64,000 nucleotides of DNA from Sphingobacteriales bacterium. Its GTDB lineage: Bacteria > Bacteroidota > Bacteroidia > Chitinophagales > Chitinophagaceae. Position 1 is the stretch's first letter, and each line of letters begins with the position of its first letter. The notes under the pieces are model-generated. The model was not told the DNA's origin. It saw only the letters and a program-made list of their open reading frames with translations, and did not search any database. Location: contig JADJGB010000008.1 of the NCBI GenBank assembly GCA_016708305.1, forward strand, positions 744,001 through 808,000. The letters are read 5' to 3'. A program made the position numbers and the translations under genes. Positions 47,582 to 56,992 of this stretch are shown here, piece after piece.

Positions 47582-48007
47582 ATGCAAAAAATTTACAATA
47601 AGACTGAGTTAGCAGAGGTAGCTGAATGGCTATGGAAGCATTTGTACCCCAACAAAATATTGGCCTTGCACGGGGAGATGGGTACCGGAAAAACGACTTT
47701 GGTACATGCATTGTGTAACAATATGGGAGTAAAAGATACAGTGGGAAGCCCTACCTTTTCAATTATAAATGAATATAGCTTTCAGGCGGATGGGAAGGAA
47801 CAGAATATTTACCACATTGATCTTTACAGGCTGAAAGATGAAGAGGAAGCGTTGAGAACAGGAGTGGGAGATACCTTATACAGTGGTTCTTACTGCTTTG
47901 TGGAATGGCCAGAAGTAGCTCCTGAAATTTTTCCTGACAATACCCTTCATGTTTTTATTACCCTTGCCGGTGATGAAAAACGAAAGATTGAAATAGAAAG
48001 AAAATAG
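47582..48007 (+). CDS. tsaE: tRNA threonylcarbamoyladenosine biosynthesis ATPase TsaE
   Basis: This is a 141-residue P-loop ATPase that serves the TsaBD complex making t6A37 in tRNA. The Walker A motif is GEMGTGKTTL near residue 32, followed by VGSPTFSIINEY (the TsaE Thr/Ser switch) and YHIDLYRLKDEEE near residue 82, with CFVEWPE near residue 108. The ORF could begin upstream at 47489, but the promoter box and family length fix the start at 47582. Confidence 0.94.
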   Translation: MQKIYNKTELAEVAEWLWKHLYPNKILALHGEMGTGKTTLVHALCNNMGVKDTVGSPTFSIINEYSFQADGKEQNIYHIDLYRLKDEEEALRTGVGDTLYSGSYCFVEWPEVAPEIFPDNTLHVFITLAGDEKRKIEIERK

Positions 48008-48088
48008 TTAATTTTGAAATAGTAAGATTGGATTTGACTTTCTTAGAGTTGTAAAATAAAAGATTACTAAAATGTCATATATTTTTAT

Positions 48089-49302
48089 ATGAGCAAGAAA
48101 CAACCTGTTATCAGTTCTTCTTTTAGTTATGAGACTTTAGAGGAAACGCTGGATATTAGAGTGAGAGGCGAAGGCGTTTCCATTGGAATTCCTAAGGAAA
48201 TTGCTTTTCAGGAAAACAGGGTATCCCTTACTCCGGATGCAGTGGCGGTATTGATAAGCAATGGCCATAGTGTGGCGGTGGAGCATAATGCCGGTGATGC
48301 GGCCCACTTCAGAGACAAAGAATTTAGCGATGCGGGAGCCAAAATTGTACACAGCCGCGAGGAGGTTTTCAAGGCGCCGATTCTGGTAAAAAGCGCACCT
48401 GTCATTGAAGAAGATATTCCTTTGCTTCAAACGGGCCAGTCATCATTTCGCCATTGCATTTATCAATGTTGAATCCACTGGTGATTAAGGAAATGATGAA
48501 AAGAAGGATTACGGCACTGTCATTTGAAAACCTGAAAGACGATAGCGGGTCTTATCCAATCGTACGCAGCATGAGCGAAATAGCAGGAAGCGCAGTGATG
48601 CTGATTGCAGCGCAATATCTCAGCTCGGCTAATCATGGCAAGGGAGTTCTTTTGGGTGGTATTTCAGGAATAGCGCCTATTAAGGTCATCATTTTAGGTG
48701 CCGGAATTGTGGGCGAGTATGCAGCACGAACTGCCCTCTCGCTTGGGGCTTCGGTAAAAGTTTTTGATAATAATGTATCAAGGTTGATAAGGTTACAGAA
48801 TACGATTGGACAGCGATTGTGGACAAGTGTTATCGAACCAAAATTATTGACAAAACAATTGCGTACCTGCGAAGTGGCTGTAGCTGCATTATCAGCAGAA
48901 ACAGGCAGAACCCCAGTTATAGTTACCGAAGAAATGGTAAGCGCTATGCGACCGGGTTCGGTAATTGTAGATGTGAGCATTGACAGGGGCGGTTGTTTTG
49001 AAACATCGGAAGTGACCACTCAGGATTCGCCGATTTTTATGAAGTATGGAGTAATTCATTATTGCGTGCCCAATATACCATCTGCTTTTGCCCGCACCGC
49101 CTCTCAGGCAATCAGCAATGTATTGATGCCTTTATTGATTGAGGCAGGGGAGGAAGGAGGAGTTGAAAATCTGGCCTGGCAAAAAGTACATTTGCGAAAC
49201 GGCATCTATTTGTTCAAAGGGCATTTGACTAATTTTTATCTGAGCCAGCGCCTCGATTTAAAATATACCGATTTGAATTTGCTGATAGCAAGCCAGCGAT
49301 GA
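48089..49302 (+). pseudogene. ald: Alanine dehydrogenase, one frameshift (probably functional)
   Basis: This locus of 404 codons encodes an NAD-dependent alanine dehydrogenase or closely related transhydrogenase-like enzyme. The N-terminal part has IGIPKEIAFQENRVSLTPDAVAVL and VEHNAGDAAHFRDKEF. Past the break the Rossmann motif VIILGAGIVGEYAARTALSLGASVKVFD and the VIVDVSIDRGGCFETS segment follow. A missing G near 48440 interrupts it after LLQTGQ; the other frame reads VIISPLHLSMLNPLV. The protein is somewhat longer than the usual 370 residues, due to an N-terminal extension of about 30 residues typical of Bacteroidota forms. Confidence 0.87.
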
Positions 49303-49310
49303 AGGTTAAA

Positions 49311-49682
49311 TTATGGCTGAACTCTGAAGTTACAGTTGTTTAGTTTTAAAAAAACGGCTGTCTCATTTTTTAATACTCCATTTGCTTTACAATTTCCCTC
49401 ATTCAAATTGTAATCTATTGTATAAATGAGTTTTGGCGATTGTCTGGGGTCAACCATGCTTAGGAATTTGCAACTACCGGCATCCGTTAAAAATAATTTT
49501 TGATTTGAAGCTTTTTCAATTAATTCTTTAAAAATCTGTATCATACATACGCCGGGAAGTACCGGCTGCCCCGGAAAATGACCTTCAAAAATTGGATGGT
49601 GGGTATTCAATTCAAAACCGACTTCTAATTTACCACCTTCGTTTGAAAAACTAATTATTCTATATAAATTATTATTCAGCAT
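49311..49682 (-). CDS. 3-hydroxyacyl-ACP dehydratase-like hot-dog protein
   Basis: This is a 123-residue single hot-dog domain protein. The FabZ/FabA-type motif HHPIFEGHFPGQPVLPGVCMIQIFKEL at about residues 27-53 contains the catalytic His. It is the last gene of the minus-strand biosynthetic block, and its start overlaps the preceding lipoprotein gene by 11 bases. In aryl-polyene and flexirubin clusters such enzymes remove water during each polyene extension cycle. The exact role is inferred from context. Confidence 0.83.
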   Translation of the reverse strand: MLNNNLYRIISFSNEGGKLEVGFELNTHHPIFEGHFPGQPVLPGVCMIQIFKELIEKASNQKLFLTDAGSCKFLSMVDPRQSPKLIYTIDYNLNEGNCKANGVLKNETAVFLKLNNCNFRVQP

Positions 49683-50349
49683 TTTCTTCGATTCGTTTCA
49701 GACTAATTTCAAAATTAAAATTTTTATGTTGTATGTCAATGCTTTCAGGTAAACCATCTTTTTGAAACTGCATAAAAGCCGCTGTTACTTTTTTGGTAAT
49801 GCTTCCTCTCTCTAAGCGAACAAATGAGGTGCAGTCATTATTAGTGATGTAATAATAATAATCTTTACCTTCATTATAGGCAAAATAAACTTCGTCTTCT
49901 TTCTTACCCTTAAACTTATATTGTTTTAAATAACTGACAGGTTTATTCATCAAAATCAGTTGAAAATCTTTTTTCAAAGTTTTTCTAACCGACTTTTTAT
50001 CCATTTTTTTAATGATGGAATAAACTCTAAAATCACCCGTTTTTGAAAATTCAAAATCGAAAAATTTGAATCCGGCTTCGTTTGCGAATACTAAACGGGT
50101 AGAACTATCGGGCATTTCTTTTATTAATAGAATGCCGCTTAAGTGATTCCCTGCAACATTTACTGTAGTACGATATAAAACCCTTTCGTACTTCGGTAAA
50201 AATTTCCCGATACAATCAGCATTGCCATTTATTCTCTGCAAATGTTTATAAGACTTTGGAGCACAGGAATTCAATAATACCAACGTAATAATTAGGATTG
50301 ATAAGTTAAAGTGATTGAATAGTATTTTATTTGATGCTGAAGAAGTCAT
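49672..50349 (-). CDS. Cluster-associated outer membrane lipoprotein
   Basis: This 225-residue protein has a signal segment and lipobox (LVLLNSCAPKSYKHLQ, Cys near residue 29). No catalytic motif is seen. Its fold looks LolB-like, with alternating beta strands such as VLYRTTVNVAGNHLSGILLIKE and LVFANEAGFKFFDFEFSKTGDFRVY. It overlaps the LolA-like gene by 23 bases and the dehydratase by 11. Carrier and lipoprotein pairs of this type occur in aryl-polyene-type clusters and are thought to move the product to the outer membrane. That function is inference. Confidence 0.7.
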   Translation of the reverse strand: MTSSASNKILFNHFNLSILIITLVLLNSCAPKSYKHLQRINGNADCIGKFLPKYERVLYRTTVNVAGNHLSGILLIKEMPDSSTRLVFANEAGFKFFDFEFSKTGDFRVYSIIKKMDKKSVRKTLKKDFQLILMNKPVSYLKQYKFKGKKEDEVYFAYNEGKDYYYYITNNDCTSFVRLERGSITKKVTAAFMQFQKDGLPESIDIQHKNFNFEISLKRIEENAE

Positions 50350-50953
50350 TGGGCAGGCTTGTATTCAGTTTTTGATTGCTGTAATTGATAGTGGTGTAAT
50401 CGCCCGAAGGCTCAAACATTTGTACCTGAGATACCGTAAAATCACTTTTCCTCATGATGACATTGACTTTTTTAAACAGGGTGGCCATTTGTGATGCTAC
50501 GGGCGTAATCTCTGCAAGATAGGTATTGCCATCTTCAAATAGTCTTGTCGTAAAATTTTTATTTTCAAAAATGGTACCCCTCATGCAGTCTATCATCAAC
50601 TGATTGATTTGTTGAAACATTTTATTGGACCGGCTCGACATGGTGCTGGTTTTTTCTCCGTCCTTCACCATTACTTTGGAGCCATTGATAACCATCAAAT
50701 ACTGATAGGGCGATATATATTCCATCCTCACTTTGTCGTCTTTCTGAAAATAAAATTTCCCTTTGGAAGTAATTTTTTCGGAGAGTAAACTGAGATTTTT
50801 TATTTGTGTAAAATCGCTGGCGATGCTATTCATTTTTGCTGATGCAACAGTAAAACGACTATTAAAACCAGATTTGTCGCCTACACTTTTATACTGTGCA
50901 AAAACTGATTCGGCAGTTATAAAAAATAATATGAAAAATAAATATTTCCGCAT
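50327..50953 (-). CDS. LolA-like outer membrane lipoprotein carrier
   Basis: This periplasmic protein of about 208 residues has a signal peptide (KYLFFILFFITAESVFAQ) and the LolA fold: SDFTQIKNLSLLSEKITSKGKFYFQKDDKVRMEYISPYQYLMVINGSKVMV. The ATG at 50951-50953 is chosen because it opens the signal peptide; the longer frame to 51040 has no conserved residues and overlaps the deacetylase gene. It probably carries a lipid or lipoprotein across the periplasm for the pigment cluster, together with the following lipoprotein. Confidence 0.85.
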   Translation of the reverse strand: MRKYLFFILFFITAESVFAQYKSVGDKSGFNSRFTVASAKMNSIASDFTQIKNLSLLSEKITSKGKFYFQKDDKVRMEYISPYQYLMVINGSKVMVKDGEKTSTMSSRSNKMFQQINQLMIDCMRGTIFENKNFTTRLFEDGNTYLAEITPVASQMATLFKKVNVIMRKSDFTVSQVQMFEPSGDYTTINYSNQKLNTSLPNDFFSIK

Positions 50954-50978
50954 AATAAGAATGAGTTTGTCTGGAAAT

Positions 50979-51745
50979 TTAATCCGGCAAATGTAACAGT
51001 TTATGGAGCGATACCACCTCGTATCCCTGTTCTTTAACATATTGTAAAAACAGCGGAAGCATTTCTGATGTTGCCTTACTTGTGTCGTGAAACAAATACA
51101 CTGCTCCGGGCTTTAATTTTTTTTTCATTTTTTCAAAAAGCTTACCGGAATCCTTTTGCACAGTGTCCAAAGACCGCACACTCCAACCGATAGTGGAATA
51201 ACCCATTGTACTGACGGCTTTTTTCAGGTTGGGGTTGGTTACGCCATAAGGTGGTCTGAACCATTTTAGAGTTGTTCCTAATTCTATTTGAATCAATTGT
51301 TGCATTTTTTTAAATCGGCAAGCATTTTTTTTGCAGGCATTAAATCATACCAAAAACTATGGCTGAATGAATGACTGCCTATATCATGGCCTTCCTGATG
51401 CATTCTTTTTAATAATTGGATATTTTCCTTTGCTCTTTCGCCAATGCAAAAAAAGGTAGCCCGAACTCCGAAAGTTTTTAAAATGTCTAAAATTTGAGGT
51501 GTGTAGCTTTCCATCGGGCCATCGTCAAAAGTAATAGCGATTTGTTTTTCCAAAGTATTGCCTTTGCAAAAAACCTTAATAAAAAATCCTGAGCAGACGT
51601 AATAACTCCCATAGAATAATATGGACACGTAAGTAATTAAAATAAGCAAATACCAAAGTATGGAGAGGCCGGCTTTTATCTGAAATGGAATAAAAATTGC
51701 CAATACAATCAGAAAAAATATATTGGTATTTCTAAAATTTAACAT
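50979..51745 (-). pseudogene. Polysaccharide deacetylase-family (NodB) protein, one frameshift
   Basis: This locus of about 255 codons has two N-terminal membrane helices and a NodB domain: QIAITFDDGPMESYTPQIL (metal-binding Asp pair), DIGSHSFSHSFW (His ligands), RPPYGVTNPNLKKA, and a late LFHDTSKATSEMLP. A missing A in the A7 run near 51303 shifts the frame after ADLKK; the next frame starts MQQLIQIELG. NodB enzymes deacetylate N-acetyl sugars. Such genes recur in flexirubin-type clusters, where the substrate is not established to my knowledge. Confidence 0.83.
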
Positions 51746-52759
51746 GCTGAAAGTAAATACAGCGAAGGATACTTTAGTTTATAATTATTATAAATTAAAA
51801 TTTTCTTAGGCGAAGTTTCATCATTGATTTTCTTGCCGTGTTCAATCATCCTGGCTGCCATCCACAGGGCAAAGGCAGAAGATGTAGGATATTCGCCACA
51901 ATAGTTTTTATATCCTACTAAGCGCTTACCGCCGAAGAGGTGTTGGGCTACGGTATTATAATGCTCATCCGTTTTTGCATCACCGTTATTTCCCAGAATG
52001 ATAAGGTCAATATTGTCAACACGCACATTATTTTCCATTAAAAAATTATGGATGATGTTCTCTGCCTTTCTATTTGTTTTGTAATAGGTTTTTATATCCT
52101 CTAATTTGGCAATACTGCCAGTTTCTTTATTTTTGCTGAATACAAAGAATGTAGCACCTTCTCCCGCCATAGTGCCATTGGTGCCTGAATTGAGCAGTTT
52201 ATTACTCTCGCTCTCTTTGTAAATTCCAAACCGGCTGATGATGGTATGGCTGTTTTCAATAATTTCATCTACTGATCCTACCAATATGTTTTCTGCTTCT
52301 CCTTCTTCTATTAATGACTGTGCATCCAAAACTGCCGCTTCAAATGAAGAACCGCGATGTACATAAGTGTTGTTGTAATGATGGCAATGCAGCATGAGCG
52401 CAATTTGTGCGCCTACTGTATTGTGGGTGGACTGAATGAAAGAAGTAGGCGAGAGCAATTCTTCGTTAAACTCTACCATGCGAGTTAGAAATGCATCAGT
52501 ATCTGCCAGGCAGCCGTAAGCCGTTCCGGTAACGATAGCATCTGGCATTGGCAGTTCTGCATCTTTTAATGCCTCCATCGCTGCGGCGACACCCATCTTT
52601 ATGATACGGCTCATGCGCCGGATGAGTTTGGAATCAATGTATTTTGAATAGTCAGGTTCTATGCAGTTGAGTTTATCACCGGTATAAAACAGCAGGCGCA
52701 CTCAGCATCTGATTGAAAGATGCCTGTGGAGAAACTGCTGATGCGGAACGAATGTACAT
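51739..52759 (-). pseudogene. Chain-length-factor-like ketosynthase without the active Cys, one frameshift
   Basis: This ketosynthase-fold protein has about 340 residues. The nucleophile region reads NNTYVHRGSSFEAAVLDA, so the Cys of active ketosynthases (as in VSTACSS of the neighbour) is absent, as in chain-length factors. The start is ATG 52757-52759 (MYIRSASAVSPQASF). A missing T near 52693 shifts the frame before YTGDKLNCIEPDYSKYI. The lack of a GHTLGASG-type motif also argues against catalysis. It lies 26 bases after the active ketosynthase gene, and the two would pair as a heterodimer. Confidence 0.8.
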
Positions 52760-52785
52760 TTAACGTTATTGAAAATTATATTTAT

Positions 52786-53985
52786 TTAACCAATTACTTT
52801 ACTGAATATCAATGAACTGCAATTGCCACCAAAACCAAAAGAATTGCTCATTACATTTTTAAGCGTTTTGTGTTGTAGTTCAGTTACAGGAGCAAAAGGA
52901 ATTTCTTTCATCTGTGTTTCAAACCTGAGGTTGGGGAATATCAATCCTTCTCTGATAGCCAATACCGAATATACTGCTTCGATAGCGCCACTGGCACCCA
53001 GTGTGTGCCCTGTGAAAGACTTGGTAGAACTTACCGGCGGATAATTTCCCTCAAACAAATTTTTTATGGCGGTGCCTTCAGCTATATCATTGTTATTAGT
53101 GCCGGTTCCATGCAGGTTGATGTAATCAATATCTGCCGGTTTCAGGCCTGCCTTTTTTAAAGCACCCTTCATGGCGAGAAAGTTACCGGTTCCGTCAGGT
53201 GATGATGCCGTTTGGTGATGGGCATCATTGGCATTGCACCATCCCGAAAGCGCTATTTCGGGTTTTTGGTTCATGCCTTCGGCAACCTTTTCAGATACTA
53301 AAACCAGGTATCCCGCTCCTTCGCCCAGATTAAGCCCACGGCGGTTTTCATCGAAAGGCTGGCAATATTGACTGTCCAGTATCATCAGCGTGTTGAACCC
53401 GTTAAGCGTAAATTTAGTCAATGAATCGGTGCCACCTGCAACTACCACATCCAGAAATCCTTGCCTGATCAGTCGTGCTGCCAGAAAAATACTATTTGCA
53501 GAGGAAGAGCAGGCGGTACTCACCGTAGTTACAAAGTCTCTGATACCCAGATGGTCGGCTGTAATTTCGGTAACAGCGCCACATTCGTGGTTTACCACAT
53601 TTTTTAAATCGCCGTTTGGGTGGTCGGCCATAAATTCAGTAAAAAAATCTTCGGTTTTGTCCATCCCGCCAACCGATGTAGCAGAAATAAAACCTGTACG
53701 CCATTTGTGAATATTAATTCCGGAATTGCTAATGGCTTCTTTAGCCGCAACGGTACTCAACAAGGCCGACCGGCTGATATGATTCGGCAGTTTCAGTTCG
53801 CTGCACAGGTCTTCATTGCTCAGTGATACTTCAGCCACAGGTAATTTGTCTTTATGAACAGATTGTAGCCGTTCCATATTTTGCATACCGGCTTTGGTAT
53901 CTTTCAGAGATGCCAGATTTTCCCCGACATTGTTGCCAATGGCAGAAATGATACCCACACCGGCTATGTACACTTTCTGACTCAA
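52786..53985 (-). CDS. Beta-ketoacyl-ACP synthase (active KS, FabF-like)
   Basis: This is a 399-residue ketosynthase with the full Cys-His-His triad: Cys in TTVSTACSSSANS near residue 165, His in NLHGTGTNNNDIAEG near residue 304, and His in KSFTGHTLGASGAIE near residue 340. It would elongate the ACP-bound polyene chain. It follows the ACP gene by 2 bases and precedes the Cys-less partner, which matches the KS-CLF order of type II systems. The frame is intact. Confidence 0.92.
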   Translation of the reverse strand: MSQKVYIAGVGIISAIGNNVGENLASLKDTKAGMQNMERLQSVHKDKLPVAEVSLSNEDLCSELKLPNHISRSALLSTVAAKEAISNSGINIHKWRTGFISATSVGGMDKTEDFFTEFMADHPNGDLKNVVNHECGAVTEITADHLGIRDFVTTVSTACSSSANSIFLAARLIRQGFLDVVVAGGTDSLTKFTLNGFNTLMILDSQYCQPFDENRRGLNLGEGAGYLVLVSEKVAEGMNQKPEIALSGWCNANDAHHQTASSPDGTGNFLAMKGALKKAGLKPADIDYINLHGTGTNNNDIAEGTAIKNLFEGNYPPVSSTKSFTGHTLGASGAIEAVYSVLAIREGLIFPNLRFETQMKEIPFAPVTELQHKTLKNVMSNSFGFGGNCSSLIFSKVIG

Positions 53986-53987
53986 GA

Positions 53988-54257
53988 TTAAACCTGTTTT
54001 GCCTGATGTTCCAGAATAAAATCGGCCATTGTACTTACCGAACGGAAAACTTCCTGTCCCTGCTCTGCGTTATTCAGTTTGATTTTATATTCCTGTTGCA
54101 ATAAAACGATTAATTCTAATGCATCAATCGAATCAAGACCCAGTCCTTCCACAAATAACGGGTCGTGGTCTCCAATACTTTCGGGTTTAGTTCCTTCCAG
54201 CTTCAGTTGTTTAATAATCTCATCTTTCAATCGTTGCATTAATTCCTGCTTATCCAT
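53988..54257 (-). CDS. Acyl carrier protein
   Basis: This is an 89-residue carrier protein. The phosphopantetheine Ser lies in VEGLGLDSIDALELIVLLQQEY at about residue 42. The N-terminus MDKQELMQRLKDEIIKQLKLEG and length fit the dedicated ACPs of aryl-polyene/flexirubin clusters. It is packed between the half-ketosynthase gene and the active ketosynthase gene. Confidence 0.92.
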   Translation of the reverse strand: MDKQELMQRLKDEIIKQLKLEGTKPESIGDHDPLFVEGLGLDSIDALELIVLLQQEYKIKLNNAEQGQEVFRSVSTMADFILEHQAKQV

Positions 54258-54275
54258 AACTTTTGAGTTTAAGGT

Positions 54276-54941
54276 TTAAGGTAAAATGTTTGAAACATCA
54301 TCTCCTAAACTATTTATGTTGTTTAAATTTTCGGCTGTAAAGTTAATACCATTTTTGCTTTCTTTTCTTTCTGTTAAAAACAAACAGACGTCATGATCTG
54401 AATTAATGCTTTCTATCCATCCTCCTATACAGGCATTTATTTTATTATTTTGAAATAAATGACTTATATAAAAGTGTAACCAATCTGCATCAAATTGTTG
54501 GCTGATGAAAAAAGCGTTTTCGCCTTTTAGTTTATAACGAATGCTTATTTCACCCGTTACAATATTTGGAAGTGTATAAACAAACAAAGCCGGACTGGGA
54601 AATGATTTTACGGAATCGAAATACCTGATATCGGCATCAAGGCTCGAATTACTGTTAGATAAAACAATTCCCACATCTGATGGGAGATGATTTTCAATAT
54701 CTGAATCTTTCAACAATAGATGGGTTGCCAACATTCCTAATTTGCCCAAAACGTCCATTTTATAGAATTTGGGGTAATTGTTGTCCAAAGATTCATAGGA
54801 ATCATTTAAGAAATTATCATTTTTGAAATATTCATAAATAATATTTCCATCAACATAAATGCTGTTGTTTCTTATAATGACCGACTTTGTAATATTTAAT
54901 TGATCTTCCGGCGACATCGTTTTACCCTTCATTATATTCAA
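54276..54941 (-). CDS. Ketosynthase N-terminal-like protein
   Basis: This 221-residue protein has partial ketosynthase similarity: LPSDVGIVLSNSNSSLDADIRYFDSV, then PSPALFVYTLPNIVTGEISIRYKLKGENAFFISQQFDAD, the order seen in the N-terminal half of KS folds. The position of the Cys nucleophile reads FISQQFDAD, so no catalytic Cys is present and the C-terminal half is absent. It overlaps the flavoenzyme gene by 20 bases. It may be a structural partner for KS assembly. The start could be ATG nine codons in (MSPEDQLN). Function is unknown. Confidence 0.6.
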   Translation of the reverse strand: MNIMKGKTMSPEDQLNITKSVIIRNNSIYVDGNIIYEYFKNDNFLNDSYESLDNNYPKFYKMDVLGKLGMLATHLLLKDSDIENHLPSDVGIVLSNSNSSLDADIRYFDSVKSFPSPALFVYTLPNIVTGEISIRYKLKGENAFFISQQFDADWLHFYISHLFQNNKINACIGGWIESINSDHDVCLFLTERKESKNGINFTAENLNNINSLGDDVSNILP

Positions 54942-56175
54942 TACTGTCTCTCAGGCTGATGGTTCTGGCTAATTTTTTCAGTTCGGTTTCGTGGCCTTTT
55001 ACAAATGGATTGCTTGTGTCCCATACATATCCTGCTAAAACCGAGCAAATCATTCTTTTCACTTCAGGGGTCCTGATTATCGGCAAAGAAAATGGTATGC
55101 AGTGTGCCATCGTACCAGCCCAAAACATAACTACGGAAAGTGTTTACACCCTGCATCATCGTTTCGGTATATTCTTTTCCCAATCTACTGTTTCGCCTTT
55201 CAGTTGCCTGATGGTGAGATGGGCGGCTAACTGGCTGCTTACTACCGCCAGCGTAACACCTGAGGAGAAAACCGGGTCTAAAAATTCGGTAACATTGCCG
55301 GTAAGTACAAACCCATTTCCGTATAATCTTTCGGTAGTGATACTCCAGGACTGTAATTCACGAGGTTCAAACAAAAATTCCATGTCTTTCATTCGCTCGG
55401 CAATCCAGGGTTCGGTGGCAATAGCCGCACGCAATTGCTCTTCGGAAGTGCCTTGAAATTTTTCGAAAAACTCGGGCGCCGAAACAAAGCCAAGGGAAGT
55501 TACTCCGGTAGAGAATGGTATCACCCAAACCCAAACCTGTTGTTCGTGTACAACGATGGTGATTCTGTCCGGCTCTTTATCCATCGAGCGGTTTGCGTCC
55601 TTGATGTGGGTAAACAAAGCTTTACGAGGAGGCAAATGTGACGGTCGGTCTAAGCCAAACAAACGCGGAATTACCCGCCCGTAGCCGCTTCCGTCAATTA
55701 TAAATTTTGCTTCAATATAGCTTTCATTGCCGTCTTTGTCTTTTACGGTAGTGATGCTGCTGCCATCTTCATTAAATTTAATATCGGTTACTTCGGTTTC
55801 GTAACTGATGGGTACTCCCTGCGACTCAAGCGTATCTGCCAATACTTTATCAAAGTCGGCGCGGGGCACCTGCCAGGTCCATTCCCAACCCTTTGTGAAC
55901 TGGTCGGCAAAATAATAATCACAAACCTTTCCCTTCTGAACAAATTTAGCGCCGTTTTTCTGCTGATAGTTTCTGGCTTTTAATGCATCCAGAAAACCTG
56001 CCTCTTCTAATGATTCCATACAACGGGGCAACAAGCTCTCGCCGATTACAAAACGAGGGAAGGCAACTTTCTCCACCACTTTTACCTTAAAGCCGGCCTT
56101 GTTTACTATGGATGCAGCTACTGTGCCGGAGGGACCTGCTCCAATTACTAATACATCTGCTTGTTCGGTTCGCAT
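54922..56175 (-). pseudogene. FAD-dependent halogenase/oxidoreductase-like protein, frameshifted
   Basis: This flavoprotein of about 417 residues belongs to the tryptophan-halogenase/geranylgeranyl-reductase superfamily. It has the FAD motif LVIGAGPSGTVAASIV at residue 9, FPRFVIGESLLPR near residue 40, and WVWVIPFSTGVTSLGFV near residue 205, which matches the WxWxIP motif of flavin-dependent halogenases. SGVTLAVVSSQLAAHL follows near residue 318. A missing G near 55165 and an extra C near 55070 break the frame; the true sequence continues EYTETMMQGVNTFRSYVLGWYDG. Halogenation of the pigment head is possible. A dehydrogenase or hydroxylase role is also open. Confidence 0.8.
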
Positions 56176-56365
56176 GATCGTTATTTTTTGTTTTTTAAAA
56201 TAAATATTCAGTTAATTTCTATTTTTTGGAGTGATTGCAAATTTATTTTTGATATGTAAATAGATTAATCCTTACAATTATTGCTCTTCAAAAAACATCA
56301 GTAAGTTATTGAAAATCAACAATTCGCCTCACTGACCTCTCCTCACGGAGAGGGAGTAAAGCACC

Positions 56366-56923
56366 TTATTTTTTATAATCAATTCTTTCTCTAATCTTCG
56401 CTGCTGCTTCCTTTCCTGCCCATTTTTCGCATAAATATAGCCCTAAATCTATTGAGGAAGAAACGCCGCCTGCAGTAATCACGGTTCCATCTTCCACAAT
56501 TCGTTCGTCCACAACATGTTTGCAATAAGGTTTCAGTGCATTCAGTTCTAAAAAATGAGCAGTTGCCCGCTTATTTCTAAGATAACCTGCAGCCCCAAAG
56601 ATTAAAGCGCCGGAACAAACCGAAACTTTATTTTTAACTTTCAGAGAGGTTCTTATCCAGTCTAAAAACTCCTCATCAAACTGAAGCCTTCTTGCTCCCA
56701 GTCCTCCCGGAACAATGATTGCGTCATATTCGCCAAGGTTGGGTTTTATTCTGGTGGTTGACATTTTGAGGCCAAAATTGTCGGAAACTTCCTGTTTGTA
56801 AGAACAAATATCCCAGCTTAGATCAGGGATGTAGCCTAATGACCTGAGGCGGGTGATGGGGTCATACACGCCAATTATATCCAGCCAGGTGATACCATCG
56901 AAAACAATAAATGCGATTTTCAT
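56366..56923 (-). CDS. DJ-1/PfpI family protein
   Basis: This is a 185-residue protein of the DJ-1/PfpI superfamily, in the group of isonitrile hydratase and cyclohexyl-isocyanide hydratase-like proteins. The nucleophile is Cys103 in VSVCSGALIFGAAGYL, with YDAIIVPGGLGARRL before it and TAGGVSSSIDLGLYL after it. It sits inside the biosynthetic block with gaps of about 70 and 190 bases on its sides, so its membership in the pathway is uncertain. Substrate is unknown. Confidence 0.88.
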   Translation of the reverse strand: MKIAFIVFDGITWLDIIGVYDPITRLRSLGYIPDLSWDICSYKQEVSDNFGLKMSTTRIKPNLGEYDAIIVPGGLGARRLQFDEEFLDWIRTSLKVKNKVSVCSGALIFGAAGYLRNKRATAHFLELNALKPYCKHVVDERIVEDGTVITAGGVSSSIDLGLYLCEKWAGKEAAAKIRERIDYKK

Positions 56924-56992
56924 AATATTAGAGATAATGGTTTAATAATTATTGGATTGAGAGAAACCATCTATATCCTTATAAATGCAAAG

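Noticed and set aside
13731..51303. Programmed frameshifting as the cause of the many split genes
   Set aside because: The breaks occur in unrelated genes, at different short runs of A, T, G or C, without shared slippery heptamers or downstream pseudoknots that I could see.
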